Assembly (NCBI RefSeq): GCF_002127215.1
Contig: NZ_NFUT01000003.1
Location: 62,001-126,000 of the forward strand
Origin: Hydrogenophaga sp. IBVHS2
GTDB lineage: Bacteria; Pseudomonadota; Gammaproteobacteria; Burkholderiales; Burkholderiaceae_C
Direction: 5' to 3'
DNA: 64,000 nucleotides
Part shown: positions 49,501 through 58,832 of the stretch, piece after piece
Position numbering within the stretch: the stretch's first letter is position 1
Layout of the letters: every line of letters begins with the position of its first letter
Notes under the pieces: generated by a model
The model's database searches: none
The model's input: only the letters and a program-made list of their open reading frames with translations
What the model was told of the DNA's origin: nothing
Program-made: the position numbers and the translations under genes

Positions 49501-52413
49501 GATGCGCAGCGGGCCGATGACCCGAACCTGCTCGTCGGACGGCTCGTCCGGCAGGACTTGCGGCTCGGGCGTGTCGATCGGCGCCCCGCTCAGCTCGATG
49601 GCCTCCACGGACTCGACGAACTCGACCGTCTCTGTCACTGCCGGCACCGCCACCGGCTCGTCCACCGGATCGGGCTCGAGGAATTCGGCGTCGTCGTACG
49701 AGGCAAAGATGGACTCGGGCGCGGCCGTCTCGGACCTTGCCTGCGGTTCGGGTTCGGTTGCAGCGGGCGCGGCGGGTGCGGGATCGGCGAAGGCCTCGAG
49801 ACTGCCCAGATCGATGTCCGCCAGTTCGGGCAAGGGCACCGGATCGGCCGGCAGGTCGGGCAGGGGCTGGGTGTCGAGATCGATCACCTCGACCAACGGG
49901 TCGTCGGGCTGCTCCGTCTCGACGGCGGGGGTCTGGCGCATCGGCTCCAGCGGAACCGGCGCCGACTGGTCGCGCAGGGCTTCTGCGCTGCGGCGGAACG
50001 CGTCTGCGGTCCATACCGAGGTGCGGCCGGCTGCGATGTCGTCGGCCCACTGGCCGAAGGCCTGCAGCGCCTGCGACGACAGGTCGAGCAGATCGCTGCC
50101 GGCTGCGCGTTGCTCGGCCAGCGTGGCATTGAGCAGCTGCTCCATGGCCCAGGCTGCATCTCCGAACTCGCCCAGCCCCACCATGCGTGAACTGCCCTTG
50201 AGGGTGTGAAAGGCGCGCCGCAGGGTCGTGAGCTGCTCCAGATCGCGGCCCTGAGCACGCAGCTGGACCACGGCCTCCTGGCCGTTGCCCACCACTTCAC
50301 GGGCCTCTTCCAGGAAGATGCCCAGCAGGTCATCGTCATCCACCTCGTCGGCGGTGGTGCCGGTGTCTGCCGGCACCGGCGCGCTGACGACGGTGGACGT
50401 GCTGAGATCCACCAGTGCCTGGGCTCCGGCCAACGGATCGTTGGCCACCACGGCGTCCGCGGCCTCCCGCGCTGCCCGGGCCACCGCCGGCTGATCGGCC
50501 AGCGAGGCCTGCTCGGCCAGCTGATCCAGCGCCTGGGTGATGTCGACCAGCGGCGTGCCTTCCTGCACGCTCTCCACCACCTCCTGCACCCCCTGGCTGA
50601 GCTCCAGCGCGTCCTGGGCGGGCGACGGTCCGGCCACGTCGGCGGAACCGACCCGGCCCATCACCGGCATGAGCTCGCCAGACTGGTCATCGAACACGAA
50701 GAGCTTGCGGGCCAGGGTGGGCTGGTAGTTCAGCATGTCCACCAGGAAGCTCAGGGCACTGAGGTTGTCGCCGAGCAGCTGGAAGGTGCCGGCGGCGCGC
50801 GCCTGAACCCCGTCGACCTCGGTGTCGATCATCTGCTCGACCGAGGTGCGCATTCGGGCCACCGCCTGGACCGCCTGATCAAGGCCCAGGACCGACAGCA
50901 CGCCACGCATCTGCGCGAACTGGCTGGCGGCCACGTGCAGGCCAGCCTTGTCCTGGGGATCGCGGAAGAACTGGTCCAGCGCCTTCTCGGCCTCGCCCAG
51001 CGAGACCTTGAGTTCGCCCACCACACTGCCCATGGTCTGGCGGTCGCTGACCCGGCTGTAGAGCTGCTCCATCCAGACATCGAGCGGCTGGGCCGGCGCA
51101 CCGGACATGGCACCGTCCAGGCGGGATGCCAACGCCTGGCTGCGCTCGGTCAGCTCGGTGGCGTCGGGGTCGAAGTCGTCGAACACCGCTTCCAGGTACA
51201 GGGTGACCGTGGCCACCTCCATCGCCAGTTCGGCGCTCACGCCGGTGGGCGAAGCGACGGCGTGCTCGGCGGCCCGCACCAGGGATGCTGCCAGCGCGGT
51301 GCTGGCAGGATGCAGCTTGAGCAGGGAATCGGCGATCAGGCCGATCTGCTCGTGCGCAGGCCGGGCACGGGCAGCGTCTCCACCGGCAAACAGGGACCAG
51401 GTCTCCTTGGCGGCATGGATGCGTTTGCGGGCCTGGGCCAGGATGGCCGGATCGTAGCGGCCGAGCGAAGCCTGCTGGTAGTCGACCGACGCCAGCCCCT
51501 GCAGACCATAGGCCTGACGCACCGTGTGCAGCTGGGGTGTGCGGGCTGCATCGGCACCCTGGGCCTGGGCACAGAAGAAGAGCAGGTCGTGCAGCAGGGT
51601 TTCGGACACCTGGGTCTTGCCCTGCTGGAGGCTGGTGAACTGCAGCAGCACGCGGGAGGTGGCCCGCTTCACATGCACGTCGGCCGGGATCAGGCCCGCT
51701 GCCTGGGCTTCGAAGAAGCCCGCGGCGACGCGCCAGAAGGTGCGCTGCCGGGGCGCGGTGGCACCCGCCGAGAGACCGGCACACAGACGGGCCAGCGACT
51801 GCAGCGATGCAGGGCTGTGGGTCTTGACCACCAGCAGCACCAGCCGGTCCAGCATGGACCGCAAGGTCGGGCTGGGCTGTTGCCCGGTCACGCCCTCGGG
51901 CGCGGGCAGCTCGATGCCGCGATGCTCGGCCGGCCAGAGGTCGGCCGGGTGGATGCGCTCGGCGCCGGCAACTTCCTGCACCTCGCGGTACTGGGGAAAC
52001 AGGGCCACGGCCGGCAGCTGCCGGCCACGCAGGACCCGCTCGAGGTATTCGATCAAGGCAAAGCCGGCTCGCTCCACCCGGGCTGCCGCATCGGTCGTGC
52101 AGGCGTCGGGGCGCTGCACGAAGCGCTGCACGGCAGCCTCCATGCCGCGCAACACCTGGGCCGGGGCACTGAGCCCGACCAGCTCCAGGGCACCCACCGC
52201 CTGGTGGATCTGCTGCCGGGCCAGCCGCAGCGAAGCGGGATCGGCCAGCTCCAGATCGCCCTGGCGCGCCTGTTCGTGGTCCCTCAGGAACCGGCGGATG
52301 GCCTTGTTGGCGGCATCGAGCGATTTGCGGAGCTCCTCGAACACCCAGGCCAGCGGCCCCAGGTCTGCATCGGGGCTGTCCTTCGGTGCGCTGTCGGTGA
52401 CGGGGTCAAGCAT
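46573..52413 (-). CDS. chpA: CheA-type hybrid histidine kinase of the Pil-Chp system
   Basis: 1946 residues, cytoplasmic. Several Hpt-like domains fill the N-terminal two thirds. Canonical phospho-histidine motifs occur at H736 (RRAFHTLKGSS), H1014 (HSLAGSS) and H1208 (LHTLKGSARL), while two further Hpt-like folds near residues 70 and 490 lack a good HxLKG. The kinase core (N-box EHLLRNCVVHGIEA near 1520; ADDGNGLDLDRLREKG; GIGMDVVRSD) is followed by a CheW-like domain and a receiver with phospho-Asp D1872 (VLSDIEMPRMDG). It links pilus chemoreception to PilG/PilH and sits at the end of the pilGHIJ operon. Confidence 0.95.
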   Translation of the reverse strand: MLDPVTDSAPKDSPDADLGPLAWVFEELRKSLDAANKAIRRFLRDHEQARQGDLELADPASLRLARQQIHQAVGALELVGLSAPAQVLRGMEAAVQRFVQRPDACTTDAAARVERAGFALIEYLERVLRGRQLPAVALFPQYREVQEVAGAERIHPADLWPAEHRGIELPAPEGVTGQQPSPTLRSMLDRLVLLVVKTHSPASLQSLARLCAGLSAGATAPRQRTFWRVAAGFFEAQAAGLIPADVHVKRATSRVLLQFTSLQQGKTQVSETLLHDLLFFCAQAQGADAARTPQLHTVRQAYGLQGLASVDYQQASLGRYDPAILAQARKRIHAAKETWSLFAGGDAARARPAHEQIGLIADSLLKLHPASTALAASLVRAAEHAVASPTGVSAELAMEVATVTLYLEAVFDDFDPDATELTERSQALASRLDGAMSGAPAQPLDVWMEQLYSRVSDRQTMGSVVGELKVSLGEAEKALDQFFRDPQDKAGLHVAASQFAQMRGVLSVLGLDQAVQAVARMRTSVEQMIDTEVDGVQARAAGTFQLLGDNLSALSFLVDMLNYQPTLARKLFVFDDQSGELMPVMGRVGSADVAGPSPAQDALELSQGVQEVVESVQEGTPLVDITQALDQLAEQASLADQPAVARAAREAADAVVANDPLAGAQALVDLSTSTVVSAPVPADTGTTADEVDDDDLLGIFLEEAREVVGNGQEAVVQLRAQGRDLEQLTTLRRAFHTLKGSSRMVGLGEFGDAAWAMEQLLNATLAEQRAAGSDLLDLSSQALQAFGQWADDIAAGRTSVWTADAFRRSAEALRDQSAPVPLEPMRQTPAVETEQPDDPLVEVIDLDTQPLPDLPADPVPLPELADIDLGSLEAFADPAPAAPAATEPEPQARSETAAPESIFASYDDAEFLEPDPVDEPVAVPAVTETVEFVESVEAIELSGAPIDTPEPQVLPDEPSDEQVRVIGPLRIGLKLFNVYLNEADEWSRRLSTLLSEWALESHEPVPDAAEALAHSLAGSSATVGFDGLSQMARALEHALGMVAAHQQDGFVASTSLARLFVDAAEDIRRLLHQFAAGFLKEPDAGLLAAVREAASQAHLGVSSDGITDTAIEEADEPATAQEPAQPVQAPESPLPTAVQPARPVQRRAAAVQDIDDDIDAVDTIDVDLFPIFSEEADELLPQLAGALRQWSARPDNASARAEVLRNLHTLKGSARLAGALRLGEMAHRMETVAERLGSDVQRSTDIEPLQAAFDAIVARFDQLRHPEAAQDVLQTAPEGDTSALPVADGLETEPEAATAPPAPIATVSTSTGLTGLTTPQAPVALAARNQSAVRVRPELLDRLVNQAGEVLITRSRMESELVTLRASLKDLTGNLDRLRQQLRDIELQAESQMQSRLAQARDADQSFDPLEFDRFTRVQELTRMMAESVNDVATVQRNLQRAVESTEDSLVAQARQTRELQRDLLRTRMVEFEGISERLYRVVRQASKETGKQVRLDITGGNIEMDRGVLDRMTASFEHLLRNCVVHGIEAPEVRAARGKPAEGRIEITLTQELNDVSVVFADDGNGLDLDRLREKGMAAGLIDDSVPAADPRVAQLVFEPGISTAQSVSELAGRGIGMDVVRSDVVGLGGRVETASRAGEGTRFTLVLPLTTAVTQVVMLRAGDQTVGVPSNLVELVRRVSAAELEAAYASGQMDYAGESVPFYWSGALLQASAASTETQGRTLPVVIFRSAAQRVAVHVDEVLGSQEVVVKNLGAQLSRLPGLAGMSVLASGAVVLIYNPVALSTVYGEQVRGWVAARLAAPAAGGPAGSASDAVVAGVPLVLVVDDSITVRRVTQRMLQREGYRVALAADGLQALERLQAERPAVVLSDIEMPRMDGFDLVRNIRNDPSLKGLPVIMITSRIAEKHRDHARELGVDHYLGKPYAEDDLLALVARYAHAPAEAG

Positions 52414-52457
52414 GGGCGTCCGTGGTGGGCTGGCGGGAGGGGGTCGAGCGGCGGGTC

Positions 52458-54707
52458 TCAGGCGATCTTGAAACGCGCCACGGACTGGCGAAGTTCTTCC
52501 GCCATGGCGGACAGTTCACGCACCTGCTGGGCCGTGGAACGGGTGCCTTCACCGGTCTGCTCGGTCACGGCAAAGATGTGCTGGATGTTGCCGGCCACCT
52601 CGTTGGCCGAATCGGCCTCGCGGGACGCGGCATCGGAAATCTGCTCGATCAGCTCGGCCAGTCGGCGCGACACGCGGTCGATCTCGGACAGTGCGGTACC
52701 GGCGTTGTCCGACAGCTTGGCCCCTTCCACCACACCCTGGGTGGAGCGCTCCATGGCGGCCACGGCGTCCTGGGTGTCGGTCTGGATGGCCTTCACCAGC
52801 GCGGCAATCTGGCGCGTGGCATCGGCGGAACGCTCTGCCAGACGCTGCACTTCTTCCGCCACCACCGAGAAGCCGCGACCGGCTTCACCGGCAGACGCTG
52901 CCTGGATGGCGGCGTTCAGGGCCAGCACGTTGGTCTGTTCGGTGATGTCGGAGATCAGTTCGGTGATCTCGCCGATCTCCTGGGACGATTCGCCCAGCCG
53001 CTTGATCCGCTTGGAGGTTTCCTGGATCTGGTCGCGGATGGCGTTCATGCCGCCGATGGCGTCCTGCACGGCCTGCAGACCGGATTCGGCGGCCTGCAGC
53101 GAGGCCCGCGCCACCTGGGCCGACTCCTGCGCCTGACCGGACACCTGGTTGATGCGCTGCGCCATGTCCAGCACCGACTGACCGGTTTCGCGGATCTCGC
53201 GCAGCTGTTCGGTGGAGGCCGCCAGCAGCTCGGTGGAGGTGGCTTCCACCGCCGAGGTGGTCTGCGCCACCCGGGTGGCCGTGGCCTGCACGTTGCCCAC
53301 CAGCGATCGCAGTTCTTCCACCGTGTAGTTCACCGAGTCGGCGATGGCGCCGGTGATGTCCTCGGTCACGGTGGCTTCCTGGGTCAGGTCGCCTTCGGCC
53401 ACCGTCTGGAGTTCGTTCATGAGCCGCAGAATGGCCGCCTGGTTGGCGTCGTTGATGCGTTTGGCGTCCTGCTCCTGCGCCTCGGCGGCGAGCCGCTGGG
53501 CTTCGGCCACGAGCTGGCGCTGCCGGCTGTCCTGCAGCTGCACATAGGCCAGACCGGCCGCGCACAACAGGGCAAAGGTGGCCGAGATCAGCAGTGCGGC
53601 GAATTCGGTACCGCCCAGACCCGAGCGCGACGACAGGCTCTCCTGCAGCTGCTGCAGGCCCAGCCGCAGCGGCTCGCTCTCGTTGACGATGCCCACCTGG
53701 GCCTCGCGGGCCGACACCAGGCCCTGCAGGTTGCCCAGGATGGCGCCGGCTTCGGTGCGGGTCTGTTCGTAGCGCTGCAACAGCGCGTTCAGGCGCTCCT
53801 TGACCTGCTCGTCGGTGGCGGGACGCAGGCGCAGCTCCTCGCTGCCCTTGAGCAGACCCTCGGAAATCTCCTTGAAGGTGTTGAGGTCCTTGCCCAGCAG
53901 GAACACGGCCTCCGGGCTCACGCCTTCGGCGGTCAGGAACTCGTTGGCCGACTTGCCGATGCGCTGGGTCAGCATCACCAGCTGGCCCGCCGCCGAGATC
54001 TCGGCGGCCGGCGCGTTCTGCTGCAGCTTGAGCGAGGAGATGGTCTCGGCGATCTCCAGCAGGTCGGACGACTCGCGGTTGACGGTGCGCAGTGCGTTGC
54101 CCACCTGGGTCAGGATGGCCTGCTGGGCCAGCACGGTGCGGGCGTTGGCTTCGGCCTGGTCCACCTTGGGCAGCAGGGTATCGAGCTGGGCACTGTATTC
54201 GGCACTCAGGGCGTCGAGCGCCATGTCGCCGTCGCCCTGCTTCAGGCCCCGCACGCTGCGGGTGAGCACGCTGATGCTGTCCTGCACCTCGGCAAAGGCC
54301 GACGGGCTGCCCACCAGCGCCTGGGACACGCTCTTGGCCAGTCGCTGCGACTGCATCAGGGCCTGACCGCTGGTGGCCACCTGCTGACCGATCTTTTCGG
54401 TCTGGCTCAGCACGAAGAAGGTGATGGCACCCAGCACCACCAGACCGAAGGCCAGCAGCACGGCCAGGGTTCGCTGGTGCTGTTCGGCCGGCTTGCGGCC
54501 CAGCAGCGGCACCGACACCAGTCCGCCCCCGGCGAGCAGCTGCTCGTCGTCCGGACTGAGGTCCACGGCACCGAAGGGCGCATCGTCCGTGGGAGCCAGA
54601 CGGGCGGCTGCCAGCTCGGCCACGTCCTGGTCGGTCACGGTGGACAAGTCGGGCTCGTCAGCCGGTTTCTTCTTGAAAAGACCCTGGAATCGGTCAAGCG
54701 CGGCCAT
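52458..54707 (-). CDS. pilJ: methyl-accepting chemotaxis protein PilJ
   Basis: 749 residues. An unusually long cytoplasmic N-terminus (about 75 residues) precedes the first membrane helix (residues 78-98, LAVLLAFGLVVLGAITFFVL). Two PilJ-type four-helix sensor modules lie in the periplasm, followed by a second helix near 380, HAMP, and a signalling domain. The tip sequence ISDITEQTNVLALNAAIQAA is standard. It is the single receptor of the twitching-motility cascade. GGAAGG lies 10 nt before the ATG. Confidence 0.95.
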   Translation of the reverse strand: MAALDRFQGLFKKKPADEPDLSTVTDQDVAELAAARLAPTDDAPFGAVDLSPDDEQLLAGGGLVSVPLLGRKPAEQHQRTLAVLLAFGLVVLGAITFFVLSQTEKIGQQVATSGQALMQSQRLAKSVSQALVGSPSAFAEVQDSISVLTRSVRGLKQGDGDMALDALSAEYSAQLDTLLPKVDQAEANARTVLAQQAILTQVGNALRTVNRESSDLLEIAETISSLKLQQNAPAAEISAAGQLVMLTQRIGKSANEFLTAEGVSPEAVFLLGKDLNTFKEISEGLLKGSEELRLRPATDEQVKERLNALLQRYEQTRTEAGAILGNLQGLVSAREAQVGIVNESEPLRLGLQQLQESLSSRSGLGGTEFAALLISATFALLCAAGLAYVQLQDSRQRQLVAEAQRLAAEAQEQDAKRINDANQAAILRLMNELQTVAEGDLTQEATVTEDITGAIADSVNYTVEELRSLVGNVQATATRVAQTTSAVEATSTELLAASTEQLREIRETGQSVLDMAQRINQVSGQAQESAQVARASLQAAESGLQAVQDAIGGMNAIRDQIQETSKRIKRLGESSQEIGEITELISDITEQTNVLALNAAIQAASAGEAGRGFSVVAEEVQRLAERSADATRQIAALVKAIQTDTQDAVAAMERSTQGVVEGAKLSDNAGTALSEIDRVSRRLAELIEQISDAASREADSANEVAGNIQHIFAVTEQTGEGTRSTAQQVRELSAMAEELRQSVARFKIA

Positions 54708-54761
54708 GTAATCACCTTCCCTGAGAAATAACGGATGACGTAGTGCAGACGGGCCAAGCCC

Positions 54762-55292
54762 TCAGGCAGCGATCAGGAGGAACCCGGGTTCGCTGACCAG
54801 CTGCTGCAGATCGATTTCGTGCCAGCGTTGACCCTGGCCATCCACCAGGGCACGCGTGATGAACGGCGGATCGTCCGGGCTGCGATCCTCGATGGCCGCG
54901 AACTGGCCCGGGCTGCGCAGACCCAGCAGGCGATCGATCCACAGCACGGCATTCAGGCCCAGGGCGGCATGCAGGCTCACCAGGCGCGACTCGGACGTGG
55001 TCCGGTCCGACGTGCCGGCCGAGGAGCCCAGGCCCATCAGGTGCGCCAGGTCGATGACGCCGTTGAGTCCGCCCCGCAGGTTGGCCACGCCCACGAACCA
55101 GTCCTTGGTGTAGGGCACCCGCTGGATCGGCGCCAGCGGAAAGATCTCCCCGGACTGCACCAGCGGCAACAGGAACCGGCGGCCGCCGGCCTCGATGGCC
55201 AGCCAGGTGGCTGCCACGGCCTCGGACCGGGCGACCGTCAGACGCTCTGCCAGCCTTTCCTGCAACTCCTTGAGCGACTGTCGTTTGGCCAT
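54762..55292 (-). CDS. pilI: CheW-like coupling protein PilI
   Basis: 176 residues with one CheW domain: VPYTKDWFVGVANLRGGLNG and PVIDLAHLMGL-like segments (here NGVIDLAHLMGLGSS) are the usual landmarks. It couples PilJ to ChpA. The N-terminal helix (SLKELQERLAERLTVARSEA) is charged and precedes the domain. It starts 23 bp after pilH on the same strand and is followed 54 bp later by pilJ. Confidence 0.92.
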   Translation of the reverse strand: MAKRQSLKELQERLAERLTVARSEAVAATWLAIEAGGRRFLLPLVQSGEIFPLAPIQRVPYTKDWFVGVANLRGGLNGVIDLAHLMGLGSSAGTSDRTTSESRLVSLHAALGLNAVLWIDRLLGLRSPGQFAAIEDRSPDDPPFITRALVDGQGQRWHEIDLQQLVSEPGFLLIAA

Positions 55293-55315
55293 GCTGGGCG
55301 GGGGTACTTGGGGTG

Positions 55316-55717
55316 TCAGGTCTTGGGGTTGTCGCCTTTGGCAATCGCGGCGATCTTGGAGAGGAGCTCTTCGGCGTTCACGGGTTTGGTGACGTAGTCA
55401 CGCGCTCCCTGGCGCATGCCCCACACCCGGTCGGTCTCCAGGCTCTTGCTGGTGCACATGATGATGGGGATGTGCGCGTACTTCGGGTCCTTGCTGATCG
55501 CCCGGGTCGCCTGGTAGCCATTCTGGTTGGGCATGACGACGTCCATCAGGATGAGGTCGGGCTTTTCGGCGTCAAGCTGACCAAAGGCAGCCTCCGCGTT
55601 CTCGGCGGTACAGACGGTGTAGCCATTTTTTCCCAGCAGGTCCGAGAGGAACATCAGCTCGGTCTTGGAGTCGTCCACGACGAGGATCTTGCGAATGGGG
55701 GTCGGTGCAGTGGCCAT
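55316..55717 (-). CDS. pilH: response regulator PilH
   Basis: 133 residues, a single receiver domain. Acidic pair VVDDSKTE near residue 15, phosphoacceptor D59 in LILMDVVMPNQNG, Thr/Lys switch CTSKSLETDR and VTKPVN. No output domain, as expected for the PilH branch that antagonises PilG in twitching. The ATG overlaps the pilG stop (ATGA). Start at 55717 rather than a TTG one codon upstream. Confidence 0.93.
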   Translation of the reverse strand: MATAPTPIRKILVVDDSKTELMFLSDLLGKNGYTVCTAENAEAAFGQLDAEKPDLILMDVVMPNQNGYQATRAISKDPKYAHIPIIMCTSKSLETDRVWGMRQGARDYVTKPVNAEELLSKIAAIAKGDNPKT

Positions 55718-56112
55718 CAAGCGACTCCGGTGAGGTTGGACCCGAACTGCTGCACCGCTTGCAGCAGCTGGTCTTTGGTGAAGGGTTTGGTGAGGTAGTC
55801 CTGGGATCCGACCATGCGGCCGCGCGCCTTGTCGAACACGCCGTCCTTGGACGACAGCATGACCACCGGAATGCCGGCAAAGCGCGCATTGCGCTTGATG
55901 ATGGCGCAGGTCTGGTAGCCGTCCAGCCGCGGCATGAGGATGTCGCAGAAGATCAGGTCGGGCTGGTAGTCGTTGATCTTGGCCAGGGCGTCGAACCCGT
56001 CTTCGGCCAGAAGGACCTCGTGACCTCCCTGCTTGAGGAAGATCTCGGCACTGCGGCGGATGGTGTTGCTGTCGTCGACGACAAGGACCTTCAAGGGCGC
56101 TGCGTTGCTCAC
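55717..56112 (-). CDS. pilG: response regulator PilG
   Basis: 131 residues from a GTG start (VSNAAPLKVLVVDDSNTI). A single receiver domain with phospho-Asp D57 in LIFCDILMPRLDG and the switch residues LSSKDGVFDKARG and LTKPFTK. The start is GTG at 56112, with GGGAG 10 nt upstream; a TTG at 56169 would add unconserved residues. First gene of the pilGHIJ-chpA operon; a TACATT about 57 nt upstream is a candidate -10. Confidence 0.93.
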   Translation of the reverse strand: MSNAAPLKVLVVDDSNTIRRSAEIFLKQGGHEVLLAEDGFDALAKINDYQPDLIFCDILMPRLDGYQTCAIIKRNARFAGIPVVMLSSKDGVFDKARGRMVGSQDYLTKPFTKDQLLQAVQQFGSNLTGVA

Positions 56113-56168
56113 GGTGCGAGGACTCCCGGATGTTGGACCGTCAGGACTGGGATCGGCCGGATCGCGCA

Positions 56169-56174
56169 AATGTA
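56169..56174 (-). promoter_or_regulatory. -10-like element of the pil-chp operon
   Basis: TACATT on the minus strand, giving an expected leader of about 50 nt to the GTG of pilG. No clear -35. Confidence 0.4.
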
Positions 56175-56235
56175 GCGGTCATGTTAACGAGATAGCCACC
56201 CTGACTTACCAGGGCCGTGGTGCGCCGACGACAGG

Positions 56236-56409
56236 TCAGATCTGCACCATCTCGAAGTCTTCCTTGCGGGCGCCACACTCGGGGCAGGTCCAGTTCATGG
56301 GGACATCGGCCCAGGCGGTGCCGGGGGCGATGCCGTGCTCGGGTGCGCCGGCGGCTTCGTCGTAGATCCAGCCGCAGATCAGGCACATCCAGGTCTTGTT
56401 GTCGGTCAT
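56236..56409 (-). CDS. rubredoxin
   Basis: 57 residues, the usual rubredoxin length. Two Cys pairs bind one iron: MCLICGWIYDEAAG and WTCPECGARKEDF, with the conserved aromatic core. It acts as a small cytoplasmic one-electron carrier; its partner enzyme is not encoded next to it. The gene between the pil-chp promoter and thiD is a recurrent Burkholderiales neighbourhood. Start ATG at 56409; longer in-frame sequence upstream overlaps the divergent thiD promoter. Confidence 0.96.
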   Translation of the reverse strand: MTDNKTWMCLICGWIYDEAAGAPEHGIAPGTAWADVPMNWTCPECGARKEDFEMVQI

Positions 56410-56428
56410 TTGGTCAGAAGCCCTATCG

Positions 56429-56446
56429 TAGAATGGCGCGATTGTA
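56429..56446. promoter_or_regulatory. overlapping divergent promoters, rubredoxin / thiD
   Basis: TAGAAT on + (56429-56434) and TACAAT on - (56441-56446) lie 6 bp apart in one gap, so polymerase could occupy only one at a time. Expected starts are near 56441 (+) and 56434 (-). Confidence 0.4.
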
Positions 56447-56509
56447 TCGGCGCACCACGACGGTCCACGCCCCGGGGAAATCCGATGCACGGCCGCTGAT
56501 TCCGGGTGA

Positions 56510-57505
56510 ATGGACAGCCTCCTGGTGAACGCGAACCCCCTTGCCGGATGCACGTTGCGAGCCATGCCCGAAACCCCTCCCGATTCCCCCCGCGACGACA
56601 GCCACCCGCCCGCCTCCCTTCCCTGCGTGCTGGTCTTCAATGCCAACGACCCCAGCGGTGCCGGCGGCCTGAGCGCCGACCTCACCGCCATGAGCAGCGC
56701 TTCGGTGCATGTGCTGTCGGTGGTCACCGGTGCCTATGTGCGGGACACCAGCGAGGTGCACGATCACATCGCCTTCGACGAGGAAGCGGTGGTCGACCAG
56801 GCCCGCTGCGCGCTGGAGGACATGCCGGTGCAGGCCTTCAAGGTGGGGTTCGTGGGCACGCCCGAGAACCTCAGCGCCATTGCCGGCATCACCAGCGACT
56901 ACACCGACGTGCCGGTGGTGGCCTACATGCCCGACCTGTCCTGGTGGGACGAGATGGCGATCGACACCTACCTGGACGCCTTCACCGAACTGCTGCTGCC
57001 CCAGACCACGGTCCTGGTGGGCAACCACAGCACCCTGTGCCGGTGGCTGCTGCCCGAATGGGAAGGTGACCGCCCGCCGAACGCCCGCGAGATCGCCCGC
57101 GCCGCCGCCGTCCACGGCGTGCCCTACACGCTGGTGACCGGCTTCAACGCGGCCGACCAGCACCTGGAAAGCCACCTGGCATCGCCCGAGTCGGTGCTGG
57201 CCAGCGCCCGGTACGAACGCTTCGAGGCCACCTTCAGCGGAGCCGGCGACACCTTGTCGGCCGCGCTGTGCGCCTTGATCGGTGGCGGTGCCGACCTGCA
57301 GTCGGCCTGCGCCGAAGCCCTGACCTACCTCGACCAGTGCCTGGACGCCGGTTTCCAGCCCGGCATGGGGCACGCCGTGCCGGACCGCCTGTTCTGGGCC
57401 CACGAAGACGAACCCGACGACGATGCCGCCGATCCGCAGCAGGACGCCGGCACCGACAGCACCCTGGATGCCGACGATTTCCCGCTCGACACCACCCGCC
57501 ATTGA
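56510..57505 (+). CDS. thiD: hydroxymethylpyrimidine kinase, ThiD-like
   Basis: 331 residues. Ribokinase-like fold with [19 protein letters not shown] at the N-terminal domain start and the anion-hole motif [16 protein letters not shown]. It phosphorylates HMP/HMP-P in thiamine synthesis. This Burkholderiales branch lacks the usual ThiD N-terminus and ends in a very acidic tail ([11 protein letters not shown]). Starts at 56510 and 56564 are both possible; the second gives a protein beginning near MPETPPDS, close to the conserved domain. No TPP riboswitch found upstream. Followed 25 bp later by hemL. Confidence 0.8.
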   Translation: MDSLLVNANPLAGCTLRAMPETPPDSPRDDSHPPASLPCVLVFNANDPSGAGGLSADLTAMSSASVHVLSVVTGAYVRDTSEVHDHIAFDEEAVVDQARCALEDMPVQAFKVGFVGTPENLSAIAGITSDYTDVPVVAYMPDLSWWDEMAIDTYLDAFTELLLPQTTVLVGNHSTLCRWLLPEWEGDRPPNAREIARAAAVHGVPYTLVTGFNAADQHLESHLASPESVLASARYERFEATFSGAGDTLSAALCALIGGGADLQSACAEALTYLDQCLDAGFQPGMGHAVPDRLFWAHEDEPDDDAADPQQDAGTDSTLDADDFPLDTTRH

Positions 57506-57530
57506 GCAGAACGCCACCTCCCTACCCGCC

Positions 57531-58832
57531 ATGACCGACCGCAACCAGATCCTGTTCGACCGTGCCAAGACCCTGATCCCCGGCGGCGTCAATTCGCCGG
57601 TGCGCGCCTTCCGTGCGGTGGGCGGCACCCCCCGCTTCGTGCAGAAAGCCCAGGGCGCCTACTTCTGGGACGCCAACGGTCAGCGCTACATCGACTACAT
57701 CGGCTCCTGGGGGCCGATGATCCTGGGCCATGGCCATCCGGCCGTGGTGGAAGCGGTGCAGAAGGCCGTGCTGGAAGGCTTCTCCTACGGCGCCCCGACC
57801 GAGCGCGAAGTGGAGCTGGCCCAGGCCATCGTGGACATCGTGCCGAGCATCGAGATGGTGCGCCTGGTGTCATCCGGCACCGAAGCCGGCATGAGCGCCA
57901 TCCGCCTGGCGCGCGGCGCCACCGGCCGCAAGAAGATCATCAAGTTCAACGGCTGTTACCACGGCCATGCCGACGCGCTGCTGGTCAAGGCCGGCTCCGG
58001 CCTGGCGACCTTCGGCCACCCCACCAGCTCCGGCGTGCCGCCCGAGGTGGTGCAGCACACGCTGGTGCTCGAGTACAACGACATCGCCCAGCTGGAAGAA
58101 GCCTTTGCCGAACACGGCAGCGACATCGCCTGCCTGATGATCGAGCCGATCGCCGGCAACATGAATTTCGTGCGGGCCAGCGTGCCCTTCGTGAAACGTT
58201 GCCGCGAGCTGTGCACGCAGCACGGCGCCCTGCTGGCCTTCGATGAAGTCATGACCGGCTTCCGTGTGGCCCTGGGCGGCGCCCAGAGCGTCTACGCGAA
58301 GCTGATCCCCGGCTTCGAGCCCGACATGACGGTGATGGGCAAGGTGATCGGAGGCGGCATGCCGCTGGCAGCGTTCGGCGCCAAGCGCGCCGTGATGGAG
58401 CAGCTCGCCCCCTTGGGCGGGGTGTACCAGGCCGGCACCCTCTCGGGCAACCCGGTGGCCACCGCCTGCGGCCTGGCCACCCTGGCCGAGATCCGCAAAC
58501 CCGGTTTCTACGAGGCGCTGGGCCAGCGCACGCGCTCGCTGGTCGAGGGGCTGAAGGCCGCGGCCGATGCCGAAGGCGTGCCGTTCTGCGGCGACAGCGA
58601 AGGCGGCATGTTCGGCTTCTTCCTGCTGCCCGAGCTGCCGCAGAACTACCCCACCGTCATGACCACCGACGGTGCGAAGTTCAATGCCCTGTTCCACGGT
58701 CTGCTGGACCGCGGCATCTACATCGCCCCGGCGCTGTACGAGGCCGGCTTCGTGAGCGCGGCCCATACCGAGCAGGACATCGCGGACACCGTCTCGGCCG
58801 CCCGCGAGATCTTCAAGCAGTTCAATGCCTGA
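57531..58832 (+). CDS. hemL: glutamate-1-semialdehyde 2,1-aminomutase
   Basis: 433 residues, PLP-dependent. Converts glutamate-1-semialdehyde to 5-aminolevulinate for heme, which the oxidase genes here need. Landmarks: [10 protein letters not shown] at the start, [37 protein letters not shown], and the PLP-lysine region [15 protein letters not shown]. Start ATG at 57531 in a run of genes after thiD. Its last 11 bases overlap the convergent purH gene. Confidence 0.96.
   Translation: MTDRNQILFDRAKTLIPGGVNSPVRAFRAVGGTPRFVQKAQGAYFWDANGQRYIDYIGSWGPMILGHGHPAVVEAVQKAVLEGFSYGAPTEREVELAQAIVDIVPSIEMVRLVSSGTEAGMSAIRLARGATGRKKIIKFNGCYHGHADALLVKAGSGLATFGHPTSSGVPPEVVQHTLVLEYNDIAQLEEAFAEHGSDIACLMIEPIAGNMNFVRASVPFVKRCRELCTQHGALLAFDEVMTGFRVALGGAQSVYAKLIPGFEPDMTVMGKVIGGGMPLAAFGAKRAVMEQLAPLGGVYQAGTLSGNPVATACGLATLAEIRKPGFYEALGQRTRSLVEGLKAAADAEGVPFCGDSEGGMFGFFLLPELPQNYPTVMTTDGAKFNALFHGLLDRGIYIAPALYEAGFVSAAHTEQDIADTVSAAREIFKQFNA

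Noticed and set aside
46063-50190. 1375-codon open frame antisense to chpA and photolyase
   Set aside because: Lies opposite two clear genes, no motif or start signal, composition is that of a reverse-strand shadow.
56450-56509. Possible TPP riboswitch before thiD
   Set aside because: None of the conserved THI-box segments could be found in the leader.
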